NCBI GenBank assembly: GCA_017795005.1
Contig: CP051242.1
Span: 3,154,119 to 3,218,118, forward strand
From: Balneolaceae bacterium
GTDB taxonomy: Bacteria; Bacteroidota; Rhodothermia; Balneolales; Balneolaceae
Direction: 5' to 3'
Length of the DNA stretch: 64,000 nt
Made by a program: the position numbers and the translations under genes. Shown here one piece after another: positions 44,327 to 54,164 of this stretch. The notes beneath the pieces were generated by a model, which worked only from the letters and a program-made list of their open reading frames with translations, had not been told where the DNA came from and searched no databases. Position 1 is the first letter of the stretch. Every line of letters begins with the position of its first letter.

Positions 44327-45883
44327 TTATATTTCAAAATCATTGAAATCTGAATTATCTAAATCACTGAACGATGAGAACATTGAACCAACCATATCTG
44401 AATAAGAAGTTTCGTCATCAAGATCCTGTTTGCTTAGCATTGAATTCTGGTGTAAAGCTTCAAGAACAAGATCCATCCAGGAATAAAATTCAGAATCTCC
44501 TGATGATTTAACCTGTTTTTTAACCAATTCTTTAAGCCCTTTTACATTGCTCAATAACTTGGAATACTCTTTATTTGTAAGTGTGTCAGGAATATTAATT
44601 TCGTTACCACTCGAAAACCAATCCGTGATTTCTTTGTAGCTACTCTTCTCTTCCTCGGAACGACTTTGAGGATCCGGGAAGTATTTCTTGAAAGTTTTAC
44701 TAATGGATTTTCCGATAATAAGCTTTGCTACATTTATAGCTCCTTCCTGTTCACCTTCATATACAAGTTCAAGCTTACCGGTTAATGCCGGAATCATATG
44801 GTACACATCCGCAATTCTGATGGTAGTTTCAAATTCTTCGTTAAAAACAGCTCTTCTTTCAGCCGATGATAACACCTGTTCCATCGCTGTGATTGTCATG
44901 CGTGTTGAGACACCACTTTTCTGATCTACATATTCAGAATCTCTAGCTTCAAATGCGGCTCTTTCTATTATTTCACGATACACTTCCGGAACATGGACTG
45001 TAATATCACTGTTTCGTTGATCCCACGCTTCTTGTTTTGTGATACTAACACCTATTTCCAGTTCTTTCGGATAATGCGTAATAATTTGAGCATCTATCCG
45101 ATCTTTTAGCGGAGTTATAATATTACCTCTGTTTGTATAATCTTCTGGATTTGCAGAAAACGCCATAGAAACATCCAATGGAATTCTGACATTAAAACCC
45201 CGAATCTGAATATCTCTCTCTTGCATTATGTTTAGCAGAGCAACCTGAATTCTTGGTTGCAAATCAGGGAGTTCATTAATTACAAAAATACCTCGATTTG
45301 TTCTTGGAATTAGTCCAAAATTTATTGCCTTTTCGTCAGCCAGATTCAATTTTTGAGTCGCTGCTTTAATTGGATCAATATCTCCGATCAAATCAGCAAC
45401 CGTGGTATCTGGTGTAGCTAATTTTTCGCCATACCTGTGAGAACAATGAACCCATTCAATTGGGGTATCATCTCCTTTATCTTTAATTAAGTCTTTCGCA
45501 AATCGGGATAAAGGCTTAAAAGGGTCATCATTTATTTCGGAGCCAGCAACCACCGGCATATACTCATCAAGAAACTGGACGAGCATTCTCAACATTTTAG
45601 TTTTAGCCTGCCCTCGTAACCCAAGTAAAATTAAATCATGCCTGGATAGTATAGCATGTTGTATTTGAGGAATTACTGTTTTTTCATAACCCAGAATTCC
45701 CTCAAATATAGTTTCTTTGTTTTGGATTTTTTTTATCAGATTATTTCTGATCTCATCTTTTACAGAAACTGATTTCCATCCGCTTTCTTTCAATTCTTTT
45801 AGCGTAAATACTTTCTTGTGTAGATCTGGCATCGTAAAATTTGTGAGGAATTTACTGCTTAACTTTCGTGAATAAGTAATCAT
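44327..45883 (-). CDS. Magnesium-chelatase/ChlI-like AAA+ ATPase
   Basis: A 518-residue protein. The AAA+ domain starts near residue 70 with Walker A GLRGQAKTKML and Walker B VINELPDLQPRIQVALLN near 204, and QERDIQIRGFNVRIPLDV beyond, a ChlI/MoxR-type layout. The C-terminal 150 residues are helical and end in acidic tail (YSDMVGSMFSSFSDLDNSD). ATPases of this group usually work with a VWA-domain protein, but none is next to this gene. An internal ATG (45832) is an alternative start. Function is unknown. Confidence 0.85.
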   Translation of the reverse strand: MITYSRKLSSKFLTNFTMPDLHKKVFTLKELKESGWKSVSVKDEIRNNLIKKIQNKETIFEGILGYEKTVIPQIQHAILSRHDLILLGLRGQAKTKMLRMLVQFLDEYMPVVAGSEINDDPFKPLSRFAKDLIKDKGDDTPIEWVHCSHRYGEKLATPDTTVADLIGDIDPIKAATQKLNLADEKAINFGLIPRTNRGIFVINELPDLQPRIQVALLNIMQERDIQIRGFNVRIPLDVSMAFSANPEDYTNRGNIITPLKDRIDAQIITHYPKELEIGVSITKQEAWDQRNSDITVHVPEVYREIIERAAFEARDSEYVDQKSGVSTRMTITAMEQVLSSAERRAVFNEEFETTIRIADVYHMIPALTGKLELVYEGEQEGAINVAKLIIGKSISKTFKKYFPDPQSRSEEEKSSYKEITDWFSSGNEINIPDTLTNKEYSKLLSNVKGLKELVKKQVKSSGDSEFYSWMDLVLEALHQNSMLSKQDLDDETSYSDMVGSMFSSFSDLDNSDFNDFEI

Positions 45884-45898
45884 TCACTTTTTCAGAAT

Positions 45899-47158
45899 TT
45901 AATCTAAAGTATTTGTTAGGGCCCGCGCTTTTACCAGCGTTTCTTCCCATTCTTCTTCCGGTATAGAATCACTGGTTATAGCTCCACCTACTGGATAAAC
46001 TAACTTATTACCTTCTATAATTGCTGTTCTGATAACAACATTAAAATCAAAATCCTGGGTCGGTTTGATATAACCTATGGCTCCTGAATAAATTCCTCTT
46101 TTATATTCTTCCAGTTCTTCAATAGCCTTCATTGCTGATATCTTTGGTGCACCAGTCATAGATCCCATAGGGAAACATGCCTTAATTATCTCAATTGAAT
46201 TCTGGTTCGTTTCAACTTCGCATTCTACAGTTGAGACCATTTGATGAACTGTTTCAAAACTTTGCACTTCAAATAAATCTTTAACCTTTACAGTCCCTTT
46301 TTTTGCTATTCGACTTAGATCATTTCTGACAAGGTCTACGATCATCAGGTTTTCGGCCCTGTTTTTCTCAGAAGTATAAAGCTGGTTGCGATGTTCTTCA
46401 TCATTTAACCCATTTCTGGAAAGCGTTCCTTTTATGGGTTGAGACCAAACTCTATTATTATTTCGGGAAAGAAACCGCTCCGGTGATGCGCAACAAATAG
46501 TTATCTCATCAAACTGAATAAAGGAAGCAAATGGAACGGGGCCTAATTCCCTCATCATTTTATAGAGTTCAAACTCATTACCTTTAAAATTAAATTCTAA
46601 AGCATGTGAAAGGTTTATCTCATAAAAATCCCCTTCTTCGATATACTTTTGTGCTTCTTTAATTTTTCTTAGGTATTCACTTTTTTGAATTTGATTTACT
46701 AAAACAACTGATACGTTTGTACCTGTTTCATTCATTTCAATACTTTCGGGTAAATCACCTTTAATTACTTCAATATTACCTTCACTTGAAATCTCGAGTA
46801 TCACTCCAGGCACCATAAAAAACATATCAGGAGTAGATGATAAGGAAGAGTTTTCTGATGTTAATGCTTCTATATGGTTTTTAAGATCATAGCTGAGATA
46901 TCCAAATAACCAATCCTCATATTTTTCCTGAAATTCAATTAATGCCACCCACGGATTCTTCTTCTCTCTGTCGATTTTTTTTCCGTCCCAAACCTTTACT
47001 TCATTTTCATAACTTTTAATCCAGGCTTTAGGTTGGGCAGCGAGATATGACTTATTACTTGAAGGATGATCCTTTTTTTGAGACTCAAGAAAAATAATCG
47101 GTCCGTCTTTTTTAAAGCTTTGTATTAAAGATGATATATGGTCACTTGATTCTGCCAT
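45899..47158 (-). CDS. pabB: Aminodeoxychorismate synthase component I (PabB-like)
   Basis: A 419-residue chorismate-binding enzyme. EGDFYEINLSHALEF near residue 172, PIKGTLSRNG near 240, NLMIVDLVRNDLSRIA near 265 and SMTGAPKISAMKAIEELE near 330 are the chorismate-binding signatures. It would make 4-amino-4-deoxychorismate for folate, with a glutamine amidotransferase not found here. The short length (no full TrpE N-terminal domain) and the PIKGT motif favour PabB over anthranilate synthase, but component assignment is an inference. It lies 15 bp upstream of the AAA+ gene on the same strand. Confidence 0.82.
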   Translation of the reverse strand: MAESSDHISSLIQSFKKDGPIIFLESQKKDHPSSNKSYLAAQPKAWIKSYENEVKVWDGKKIDREKKNPWVALIEFQEKYEDWLFGYLSYDLKNHIEALTSENSSLSSTPDMFFMVPGVILEISSEGNIEVIKGDLPESIEMNETGTNVSVVLVNQIQKSEYLRKIKEAQKYIEEGDFYEINLSHALEFNFKGNEFELYKMMRELGPVPFASFIQFDEITICCASPERFLSRNNNRVWSQPIKGTLSRNGLNDEEHRNQLYTSEKNRAENLMIVDLVRNDLSRIAKKGTVKVKDLFEVQSFETVHQMVSTVECEVETNQNSIEIIKACFPMGSMTGAPKISAMKAIEELEEYKRGIYSGAIGYIKPTQDFDFNVVIRTAIIEGNKLVYPVGGAITSDSIPEEEWEETLVKARALTNTLD

Positions 47159-47235
47159 GATTTATAAAGGAATGATACGGTTTCTATTCATCTTATTTGC
47201 AGGGTTTTCCGTATCATTGTCATAAATGTTTACAA

Positions 47236-48261
47236 ATGTTGTATAAGTCCCTCGCTAAACCTTTTCTTTTTCAAAAAGATGCTGAAAGTGCACATAAGTT
47301 CGCAGTAAAACTTGCCTCAAAAACAAGTACTTCTACTTTCCTGCAAAACTCAGCTAAACTGGTATATGGTTTTGAGCATCCCTCGTTAAAGAAAGAGTTT
47401 TTTGGGTTAACTTTTCCAAATCCTGTAGGTCTAGCAGCAGGTTTTGATAAGAATGGCGAAACACCAATCGCAATGCAAGCTCTCGGTTTTGGTTTTGTGG
47501 AAATAGGCAGTATCACCGCTAAAGCATCTGAAGGAAATTCTAAACCTCGCGCCTTCAGGTTGCCGAAAGATCATTCACTAATAAATAGAATGGGACTTAA
47601 TAATCATGGAGCTGAAGCGGTAATCAAACGTCTTAGTTCATTAAAACTGAATATCCCATTAGGAATAAATATTGCAAAAACTAATAACCCGGATATTCAT
47701 GGCGAAGCCGCTATACAAGATTACCTTTACAGTTACGAACTTGCAAACTCAGTTGCTGATTACATTACTATAAATATTTCATGTCCTAACACTGGTGAAG
47801 GAAAGACTTTTGAGGACCCTGATGCATTAGAAGCGTTATTAAACGGACTGGAAATACATAAAAATAATCGAAAACCAACCTTGGTAAAATTTTCTGTCGA
47901 TACAAATAAGCCAACGCTTGAGGTTCTTGTTGAAATTTGTGAAAAGCATAATGTAGCCGGATATATCGCTACTAATACATCTTCAAACAGGGAGCGCCTC
48001 CTAACTTCTGAAGAAAAGTTGCAAGAAATTGGAAATGGAGGACTAAGTGGAAGAGCTATTGCAAAATCCAGTAATCAAATAGTTAAATGGCTTTTTGAAA
48101 TGGTCAAGAATGAAAAGCCAATAATTGGAGTTGGCGGAATTGATAGCCCGGAATCTGCATTAGAGAAAATCGAATCCGGAGCAAGTTTAATTCAGGTATA
48201 TACTGGGTTAGTATATGAAGGCCCAGGTTTGGTAAAAGAAATAAAGAAAGCTCTAGTTTAG
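47236..48261 (+). CDS. pyrD: Dihydroorotate dehydrogenase, class-2-like
   Basis: Oxidises dihydroorotate to orotate in pyrimidine synthesis using FMN and, for class 2, quinone. I start at ATG 47236 (MLYKSLAKPFLFQKDAESAH), which gives the class 2 N-terminal helices; a longer reading from 47197 adds 13 residues without support. The barrel has FPNPVGLAAGFDKNGE near 58 and NISCPNTGEG with Cys183 where class 2 enzymes usually have the catalytic Ser. GVGGIDSPESALEKI near 300 binds FMN phosphate. Length and overall pattern are class 2. Confidence 0.9.
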   Translation: MLYKSLAKPFLFQKDAESAHKFAVKLASKTSTSTFLQNSAKLVYGFEHPSLKKEFFGLTFPNPVGLAAGFDKNGETPIAMQALGFGFVEIGSITAKASEGNSKPRAFRLPKDHSLINRMGLNNHGAEAVIKRLSSLKLNIPLGINIAKTNNPDIHGEAAIQDYLYSYELANSVADYITINISCPNTGEGKTFEDPDALEALLNGLEIHKNNRKPTLVKFSVDTNKPTLEVLVEICEKHNVAGYIATNTSSNRERLLTSEEKLQEIGNGGLSGRAIAKSSNQIVKWLFEMVKNEKPIIGVGGIDSPESALEKIESGASLIQVYTGLVYEGPGLVKEIKKALV

Positions 48262-48263
48262 CT

Positions 48264-50990
48264 TTAAGGGTTCAAATTAAACGTTACTTCACAACTTACA
48301 GGTGTTGCTTCGCCATCAACCAAAACCGGGTCGAAGCTAACATTCTGTTCAATAGCAACAATAAAAGAGTCTATCAATTCCTGATTTTGGGTTTCAGAAG
48401 ACAGTTTAAATTCATCTATTATTCCCCTCATATTTATAAAGAATAGGAAGCTTATTTCATCGTCATCAACTCCATCAGGGAAGCGTACGCTATTCAGGAA
48501 ATTATTAGTCCCACCTCTTATATAAACATCCTGTTGTAATTCAGTACAACTAAGATATTCTGTAGACGGATTTAATTCAGGCTCTTCATTCTCAACTATA
48601 TTTTCGTCTACCGGATCTACTGGAAGAGCGAATTCAACATCTAAGGTACCGACTTGTCCTACATAAACCGACTGAGGATAGTTTTCTAAAAATATTTGAA
48701 TTGAATTTCTTGTTGAGTCCCAATATTCGCCGCGATATGGAAAATAATCTCCGAAATCGGGCTTTGTAAGTGTTGAATCAAGAACGCCTGAAAAGTACAA
48801 GCTATCCGATACAGTTAGATTAGTATCCACAAGTGCAATCCTTGCAGAGTCCTGCACTCTTTCAAACTCGTTTATTGATTCTTCCCACTCATTATTAAAT
48901 TGATTCCACATTGATAAATCAAATGTAAATCCGGAATCTTTTTTAGCGATCATTATATATCCATGAATAGCATCAAAAAGAGCTCGGGCTCCGATTTTTT
49001 CTCCCCTGTATTCCTTCTCAAATTCAGTTAATAAAACTGATTTCAGGGTATCTGATAATTCTTCATTTTCAACTAGTCCAAAATATTCCTCCATTGGATT
49101 TTGCTCTGTTTCATTAATAATATCTGGGCGTTCAAAACCATACGTTTCTATAACACGATCTGCATAAATAGATCCCGGATAAATATCTAATAACTCTTTG
49201 GCGGTTTCCCTGGCTTTATCATCCTCTTTTCTTATTGAGTATAGTTCAGATAATGAATACAATGATACTGGTGCTACTGTACTATTTGGCCTCTCTTCCA
49301 ATACTTTTTTGAAGTAAGTTTCTGCACTATCCGGAAGATTTAACGACAAGAAGAATAAATTTCCTAACTCATAATTTAGTGATGCAATATAATTCCGAAC
49401 TGAATCCTGCTCTTTTGGAGTAAAAGGAACACTGCTCAAATCAATATTAATAAAAACCTGATTTTCTCCTGTTGAAGCTCCCCCCCCGTTAGCCTTACCT
49501 TCCTCATTTTGTTCTATCACCTCATTCACAATTAATGAAGACAGTCTCCAATTGTCTACTAAGGGTCTGCCTTGCCAAATTGCATTAAATTGCTGAGAGG
49601 CATCTGCGAGCATAACCGGGTTCTTATGACTTAAAAACCCATTTCGTTCTGCATTTTGTCCTCTATTGTTTTGATTCTCAGATGAATTGACATTAACAAG
49701 TGTATTTCTTCTTTCTTCCTGCTCTTGTTTAAGTCTTTCAATCTCTTCTCTTTTTTTATTTTCAAGCTCAACAATAACTGAGTCTAACTTATTCTGTGGT
49801 AATAAACCTAACCATAATAAACTATCCTGAAGGAAAATCTCTTCTTTTAGTCGGGCATACTCCCCAAAAGAAATTGCGAGTTCGTTAGCATTATATTCTT
49901 CCGGGAGTTCTTCTCTATTTGCATTTACTCCAGATGCAGAATCATAATAAGCTGCGGCTTGTTCAAAATTATTGTATTCAAACCTATTGATTTCTGCTAA
50001 CCCGTTATATACCCGAGCTTTTGTTACTGCTCCAGGTTTGATTCTGGGATCACGTAAAATATTGATATAAATCTCTTCCGCTCTATCAAAGTTACCCCGA
50101 TCTTGCTCTGTTTTTCCTAATTCATAATTTAACTCTGAAATAAACTCCGTGTTTTTATCATCCCGAACCATACTCGAAAAAACTTTATAAGCTTCATCAG
50201 ATTTACCTAATGCACGAGCAACCTCTGCTTTCTTTTTTTGAGCTTCGAACTGAATATCATAATTCGTGTAGTTTTTTGTTACCTGATCATACGCTTCGAA
50301 AGCCTCATCATTATTACCTAATATTTCATGTATTTGACCTATCAGAAAATATCCTCTTTCCTTGTATGCCTTCTTAGGTAATTTTGGTACAGAGATTGTT
50401 AGTTGGTCAATTGCATTAACCCAATTTTCCCTTTCAACATAATGCTGGGCTAAAACTGCACGAACCTGAAACTCCAATCCTTCTTTCCAGCTATCATCAA
50501 ACAAAGAGAGTTGTTCAGTTAGATATTGCACACCTTGATTATGAATTTTTAGTTCAAGAAGTGCTCTTCCTTTCCAATAGACTGCCCTCTGCTTCATTAC
50601 TTCATTTTCACTAGTCAGATAAAGCTCTTCAAATTTTTCGTCTGCAGAAAAGTACTCTCTTCTATAAAAATATGACTTACCAATTATCTCAAGAGCATCG
50701 TCCACCCATTTAGTCTCATCATATTTTCTGAGAATATCTGCTCCTTTATCAATCGCATTTTGAAAATCCCCTGACCCTGCACCCATAGGTGTTTCATGGA
50801 TTCTTATTGGGAGAAGAGTATTGTAGTTCCGCCCTTGTTCTTCAGACCTTTTTTGACCCAGATTAAAGCTCTTCTTTGCATTATAAAAAGTATTATAGTA
50901 TGCATTAAAGTCTCTAAAGTTAGACTTGAACGAGGTTTTGCACCCGGTTAAAAAAAGAGTTACTAAAATTATACCTATTAATCTTCGCAT
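48264..50990 (-). CDS. PorW/SprE-like TPR lipoprotein with C-terminal TonB-like domain
   Basis: I start at the ATG at 50990 (MRRLIGIILVTLFLTGC), giving a signal peptide with lipobox Cys17; the upstream reading adds 12 residues. The 908-residue protein continues SFKSNFRDFNAYYNTFYNAKKSF, similar to the opening of PorW/SprE proteins of the type IX secretion system. At least eight TPR-like units follow (about 60-330 and 550-650). The final 90 residues (FLFFINMRGIIDEFKLSS, FDPVLVDGEATPVSCEVTF) look like a TonB C-terminal domain. No other secretion genes are adjacent, so T9SS involvement is inferred. Confidence 0.65.
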   Translation of the reverse strand: MRRLIGIILVTLFLTGCKTSFKSNFRDFNAYYNTFYNAKKSFNLGQKRSEEQGRNYNTLLPIRIHETPMGAGSGDFQNAIDKGADILRKYDETKWVDDALEIIGKSYFYRREYFSADEKFEELYLTSENEVMKQRAVYWKGRALLELKIHNQGVQYLTEQLSLFDDSWKEGLEFQVRAVLAQHYVERENWVNAIDQLTISVPKLPKKAYKERGYFLIGQIHEILGNNDEAFEAYDQVTKNYTNYDIQFEAQKKKAEVARALGKSDEAYKVFSSMVRDDKNTEFISELNYELGKTEQDRGNFDRAEEIYINILRDPRIKPGAVTKARVYNGLAEINRFEYNNFEQAAAYYDSASGVNANREELPEEYNANELAISFGEYARLKEEIFLQDSLLWLGLLPQNKLDSVIVELENKKREEIERLKQEQEERRNTLVNVNSSENQNNRGQNAERNGFLSHKNPVMLADASQQFNAIWQGRPLVDNWRLSSLIVNEVIEQNEEGKANGGGASTGENQVFINIDLSSVPFTPKEQDSVRNYIASLNYELGNLFFLSLNLPDSAETYFKKVLEERPNSTVAPVSLYSLSELYSIRKEDDKARETAKELLDIYPGSIYADRVIETYGFERPDIINETEQNPMEEYFGLVENEELSDTLKSVLLTEFEKEYRGEKIGARALFDAIHGYIMIAKKDSGFTFDLSMWNQFNNEWEESINEFERVQDSARIALVDTNLTVSDSLYFSGVLDSTLTKPDFGDYFPYRGEYWDSTRNSIQIFLENYPQSVYVGQVGTLDVEFALPVDPVDENIVENEEPELNPSTEYLSCTELQQDVYIRGGTNNFLNSVRFPDGVDDDEISFLFFINMRGIIDEFKLSSETQNQELIDSFIVAIEQNVSFDPVLVDGEATPVSCEVTFNLNP

Positions 50991-51027
50991 CCGATCTTTT
51001 AGATTTTCAGGACGGTAACGAATCAAA

Positions 51028-52461
51028 TTAATCGATCGTACTTACCTTTATCATATTTGTTTGCCCCCTTTTAGCAATAGGCATTCCGGTAGCAATAATA
51101 ATTCGGTCTCGGGCTTTAACCATACCCCGGTCTTCTAAATAGTGCTCCATTATTTTAACACTTTTATCAGTATCGAAAAGCTCATCTAACCTTATAGACT
51201 GAACACCCCAAACAAGGTTTAACTGACGACGGACTTTTTGAGATTCAGTAAATGCAAAAATAGGTACTTTTGGTCTGAACTTAGCGATTCTTCGAGCTGT
51301 ATTTCCAGAATGAGTGATTGTACTAATAACTTTTGCATCAACATTGTCTGCCATAGCTATACATGAGAATGCAATAGATTCGATAATTTGTTTTTCCTTT
51401 AAATCAGGTTTCCTGTATTCGAGACTATTATATAGTTGCAGCCTTCGCTCTTCAATTTTTCTACAAATTCGATCCATTACATTTACAGCTTCCATCGGGT
51501 ATTTTCCTGCCGCTGTTTCTCCTGAAAGCATCACAGCATCTGTTCCATCAAGTACTGCATTTGCAACATCAGAACTCTCCGCTCTGGTAGGTCTTGGATT
51601 GGTAATCATTGAATCAAGCATTTGTGTTGCTGTAATTACGGGCTTACCATATTTCCTGCACTTCTCGATAATCATCTTTTGAACAAAAGGGACTTCTTCA
51701 GTTGCAATCTCAATTCCTAAATCTCCTCTAGCTACCATAATTCCGTCAGCGACCTCAATAATCTCATCAATATTATCGATTGCTTCAGGTTTCTCAATCT
51801 TTGCAATTACCCCGGCCTCGCAATCCGATTCAGCTATTCTATGCTTCAGATCTAATACTTCCTTGGCTGACCTAACAAATGAAAGTGCTACGAAATCAAC
51901 ATTCTGTGTTAATCCAAATTCAAGGTCTTTGATATCTTTCTTTGTTAAGGCTGGAATTGAAATTTTAACATTTGGGAGGTTTACACCTTTCCTGGATTTT
52001 AATAATCCCCCAACTATTACTTTTGCCTCAAGTTCATTTCCTTTTTTTGCAGTAATTTTAAATTCAAGGAGGCCATCATCCAGTAAAATCTTATTCCCGA
52101 CTTCTGCTTCTTTTACAAGATTTTTATAATCAATCGGTATAGTTGCACTTGTTCCTTCAACATCCTCACCGGTAATAGTAATCAAACTTCCTTCTTTAAG
52201 TTCCTGACCACCATCTTTCATTTGACCTACCCGAATTTTTGGTCCCTGTAAATCCATAAGTACAGCAATACTATAATCATTATCCCGGGCAGTTTTCCTT
52301 ATATATTTAATAGAACGTTCATGAACTTCATGAGAACCATGAGAAAAATTAATTCTTGCAACGTTCATCCCATGTAAAAAGAGATTAGTAATGCCTTCCT
52401 GAGTATTACAACTTGGACCAATTGTGCAAACAATTTTTGTTCTTCGGGGAGCGGTTATCAT
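51028..52461 (-). CDS. pyk: Pyruvate kinase
   Basis: Makes pyruvate and ATP from phosphoenolpyruvate. The 477-residue protein begins TKIVCTIGPSC, has MDLQGPKIRVGQ near residue 68, the K+/Mg2+ site IAKIEKPEAIDN near 220 and IMVARGDLGIEIATEEVP near 240, and the C-terminal allosteric domain (about 360-477). It overlaps no gene, lying 37 bp upstream of the TPR lipoprotein gene on the same strand. Its start has an A/T-rich context without a clear Shine-Dalgarno. The family match is firm. Confidence 0.97.
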   Translation of the reverse strand: MITAPRRTKIVCTIGPSCNTQEGITNLFLHGMNVARINFSHGSHEVHERSIKYIRKTARDNDYSIAVLMDLQGPKIRVGQMKDGGQELKEGSLITITGEDVEGTSATIPIDYKNLVKEAEVGNKILLDDGLLEFKITAKKGNELEAKVIVGGLLKSRKGVNLPNVKISIPALTKKDIKDLEFGLTQNVDFVALSFVRSAKEVLDLKHRIAESDCEAGVIAKIEKPEAIDNIDEIIEVADGIMVARGDLGIEIATEEVPFVQKMIIEKCRKYGKPVITATQMLDSMITNPRPTRAESSDVANAVLDGTDAVMLSGETAAGKYPMEAVNVMDRICRKIEERRLQLYNSLEYRKPDLKEKQIIESIAFSCIAMADNVDAKVISTITHSGNTARRIAKFRPKVPIFAFTESQKVRRQLNLVWGVQSIRLDELFDTDKSVKIMEHYLEDRGMVKARDRIIIATGMPIAKRGQTNMIKVSTID

Positions 52462-52623
52462 AAATCCTAAAATTTGTGCTTGTGAGTGACGTTACTTACT
52501 ATGAAGTCTCCAAAGATAGTTTAAATTTGGCTATCATTTGAAGTGAATTTATTTTTTAAAATAAAAGCCCTTATTGAAGCGTCTTTAATTTTCTATCATT
52601 CATTTTTTCAGAGGAAGATTAGA

Positions 52624-54042
52624 ATGAAATTCAGTCATAGTATTTATTTAGTTGTATTGATTCTTCTTCAGTTTGCATGTTCAAACTCTTATGTAGATGA
52701 AATAGACCGAAGTGGTGGGTATCAATTTATGCCTGGTTTTCCAGAAGTTCGGTTAGTTACTGCTGGAATTGTTGATGAGTATACTGACAGCACCTATGTT
52801 ATTCTTACCGCCGATATAGTATATAGTAGTCTGGTCTATAAAAAAGTAGGGGATAAATTTCGTGCAGATATAGCTCTGGAAATTCAGATTCTGGATTTAT
52901 CGAATCCTGACAATATTATTCAGACTCAAAATTATCCTTTGGTTATAGAGAACAGCAACCAGCTACTTATAAGAAGTCAGGAAGAATATATGTTTCAAAA
53001 AAAATTGGATTTACCTTCAGGGGAATACCAGATTAACTTCTCAGTTACTGATTTAAGTAATAATCGTCAAACAATTCGTTCGGCCGAGGCTTACATTCCT
53101 GATCCAACTGATGAAATTTCTCATATCACTAATATTCAGATTTATTCTAAAGACGAGACTTACAGTAATGAATTCGATCCCATTACAACATATGACATAT
53201 CTAATCAATCCGACTCAATCAAATTCATATTTCAGGTAACCAATAATAAGCCGGATAATCCAATTGTTGTTGACAGCCGGCTTATAAGATTCCGATCGGA
53301 TACTACAATCGCTCGATCAATGAGCTTTCCTAATTACAACAATTCTCATATTTCCTTTAAAGGAATAGACTATGATAAATATGAAGAGATAAGTTCATCC
53401 CGTAGAATTTTAAGTCAACCAGGGAGTGTTTCAATTGAGTTTTATTTCCCTGGTCTTCAAAGGGGTAATTACCGATTTGAAATCAAAATTAATGCTGATG
53501 AGGAAGATGAACTGTATAAAGCCAGAGAGTTTAGTATAAAAAGCCTGAATTACCCTTCATTAAAAACACCGAAAGAACTGGCTGCACCACTTTATTATTT
53601 AATGGACAGAAAAGAATACGAGAGACTAATGTCTATTGAAGATGATGTAGAGTTAAAAAAGGCAATTGATCGATTCTGGTTAAAAAACCTGAAAAATTCC
53701 AGGAAAGCTCAAAATATTATTTCTTTATACTATCAAAGAGTTGAAGAGGCCAATAAACAGTTTTCTAATTTTAAAGAGGGATGGAAAACCGATATGGGAA
53801 TGATGTACATATTATTTGGTCCGCCATGGAGCGTATATCAGTCTGTTGAGCGTGTACATTGGTCTTATTCTTATAATTCATCCGACTTTGAAAAGAATTT
53901 TTATTTCTTCCCACCTAAGTTGAAGAATAAATACTTCCCCTTTGATTCCTTCTTATTAATAAGGAATCAACAATATTTTAGTATTCAGTATCAACAGATA
54001 CAGAAATGGCTTTCCGGAACTATTGTAAGAGATAATCTATAA
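52624..54042 (+). CDS. GWxTD-domain lipoprotein
   Basis: I start at the ATG at 52624 (MKFSHSIYLVVLILLQFAC), giving a signal peptide with lipobox Cys; an upstream ATG at 52543 would bury it. The 472-residue protein has a beta-rich N-terminal half and a C-terminal GWxTD domain near residue 390 (GWKTDMGMMYILFGPP), a motif found in many Bacteroidota and related phyla, typically with WxxxxP-type flanks. Function is unknown; it is probably in the outer membrane or periplasm. It precedes SusC by 122 bp, with a long palindrome between. Confidence 0.82.
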   Translation: MKFSHSIYLVVLILLQFACSNSYVDEIDRSGGYQFMPGFPEVRLVTAGIVDEYTDSTYVILTADIVYSSLVYKKVGDKFRADIALEIQILDLSNPDNIIQTQNYPLVIENSNQLLIRSQEEYMFQKKLDLPSGEYQINFSVTDLSNNRQTIRSAEAYIPDPTDEISHITNIQIYSKDETYSNEFDPITTYDISNQSDSIKFIFQVTNNKPDNPIVVDSRLIRFRSDTTIARSMSFPNYNNSHISFKGIDYDKYEEISSSRRILSQPGSVSIEFYFPGLQRGNYRFEIKINADEEDELYKAREFSIKSLNYPSLKTPKELAAPLYYLMDRKEYERLMSIEDDVELKKAIDRFWLKNLKNSRKAQNIISLYYQRVEEANKQFSNFKEGWKTDMGMMYILFGPPWSVYQSVERVHWSYSYNSSDFEKNFYFFPPKLKNKYFPFDSFLLIRNQQYFSIQYQQIQKWLSGTIVRDNL

Positions 54043-54076
54043 AATTCTCGAAATCTAAAATTTTAAGCGCTTGGGC

Positions 54077-54094
54077 ACTTTTTAATTAAAAAGT
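54077..54094. promoter_or_regulatory. 18-bp perfect palindrome upstream of SusC
   Basis: ACTTTTTAATTAAAAAGT is a perfect palindrome with AAGCGCTT (54065-54072), a LacI-type half-site pattern, 5 bp upstream. The pair lies 71-100 bp before the SusC start. It could be an operator or a weak 3' hairpin of the GWxTD gene. Confidence 0.35.
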
Positions 54095-54164
54095 ATTGCC
54101 TATTTCCCATTAAATGGCTTTCTTTCGTGTTCAATTTAAATATTAATTAATGTAGAGGTCATCT

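Noticed and set aside
54043-54164. Sigma-54 promoter (GG-N10-GC) in front of SusC
   Set aside because: A GGGCAC string is present at 54073-54078 but there is no GC at the right distance.
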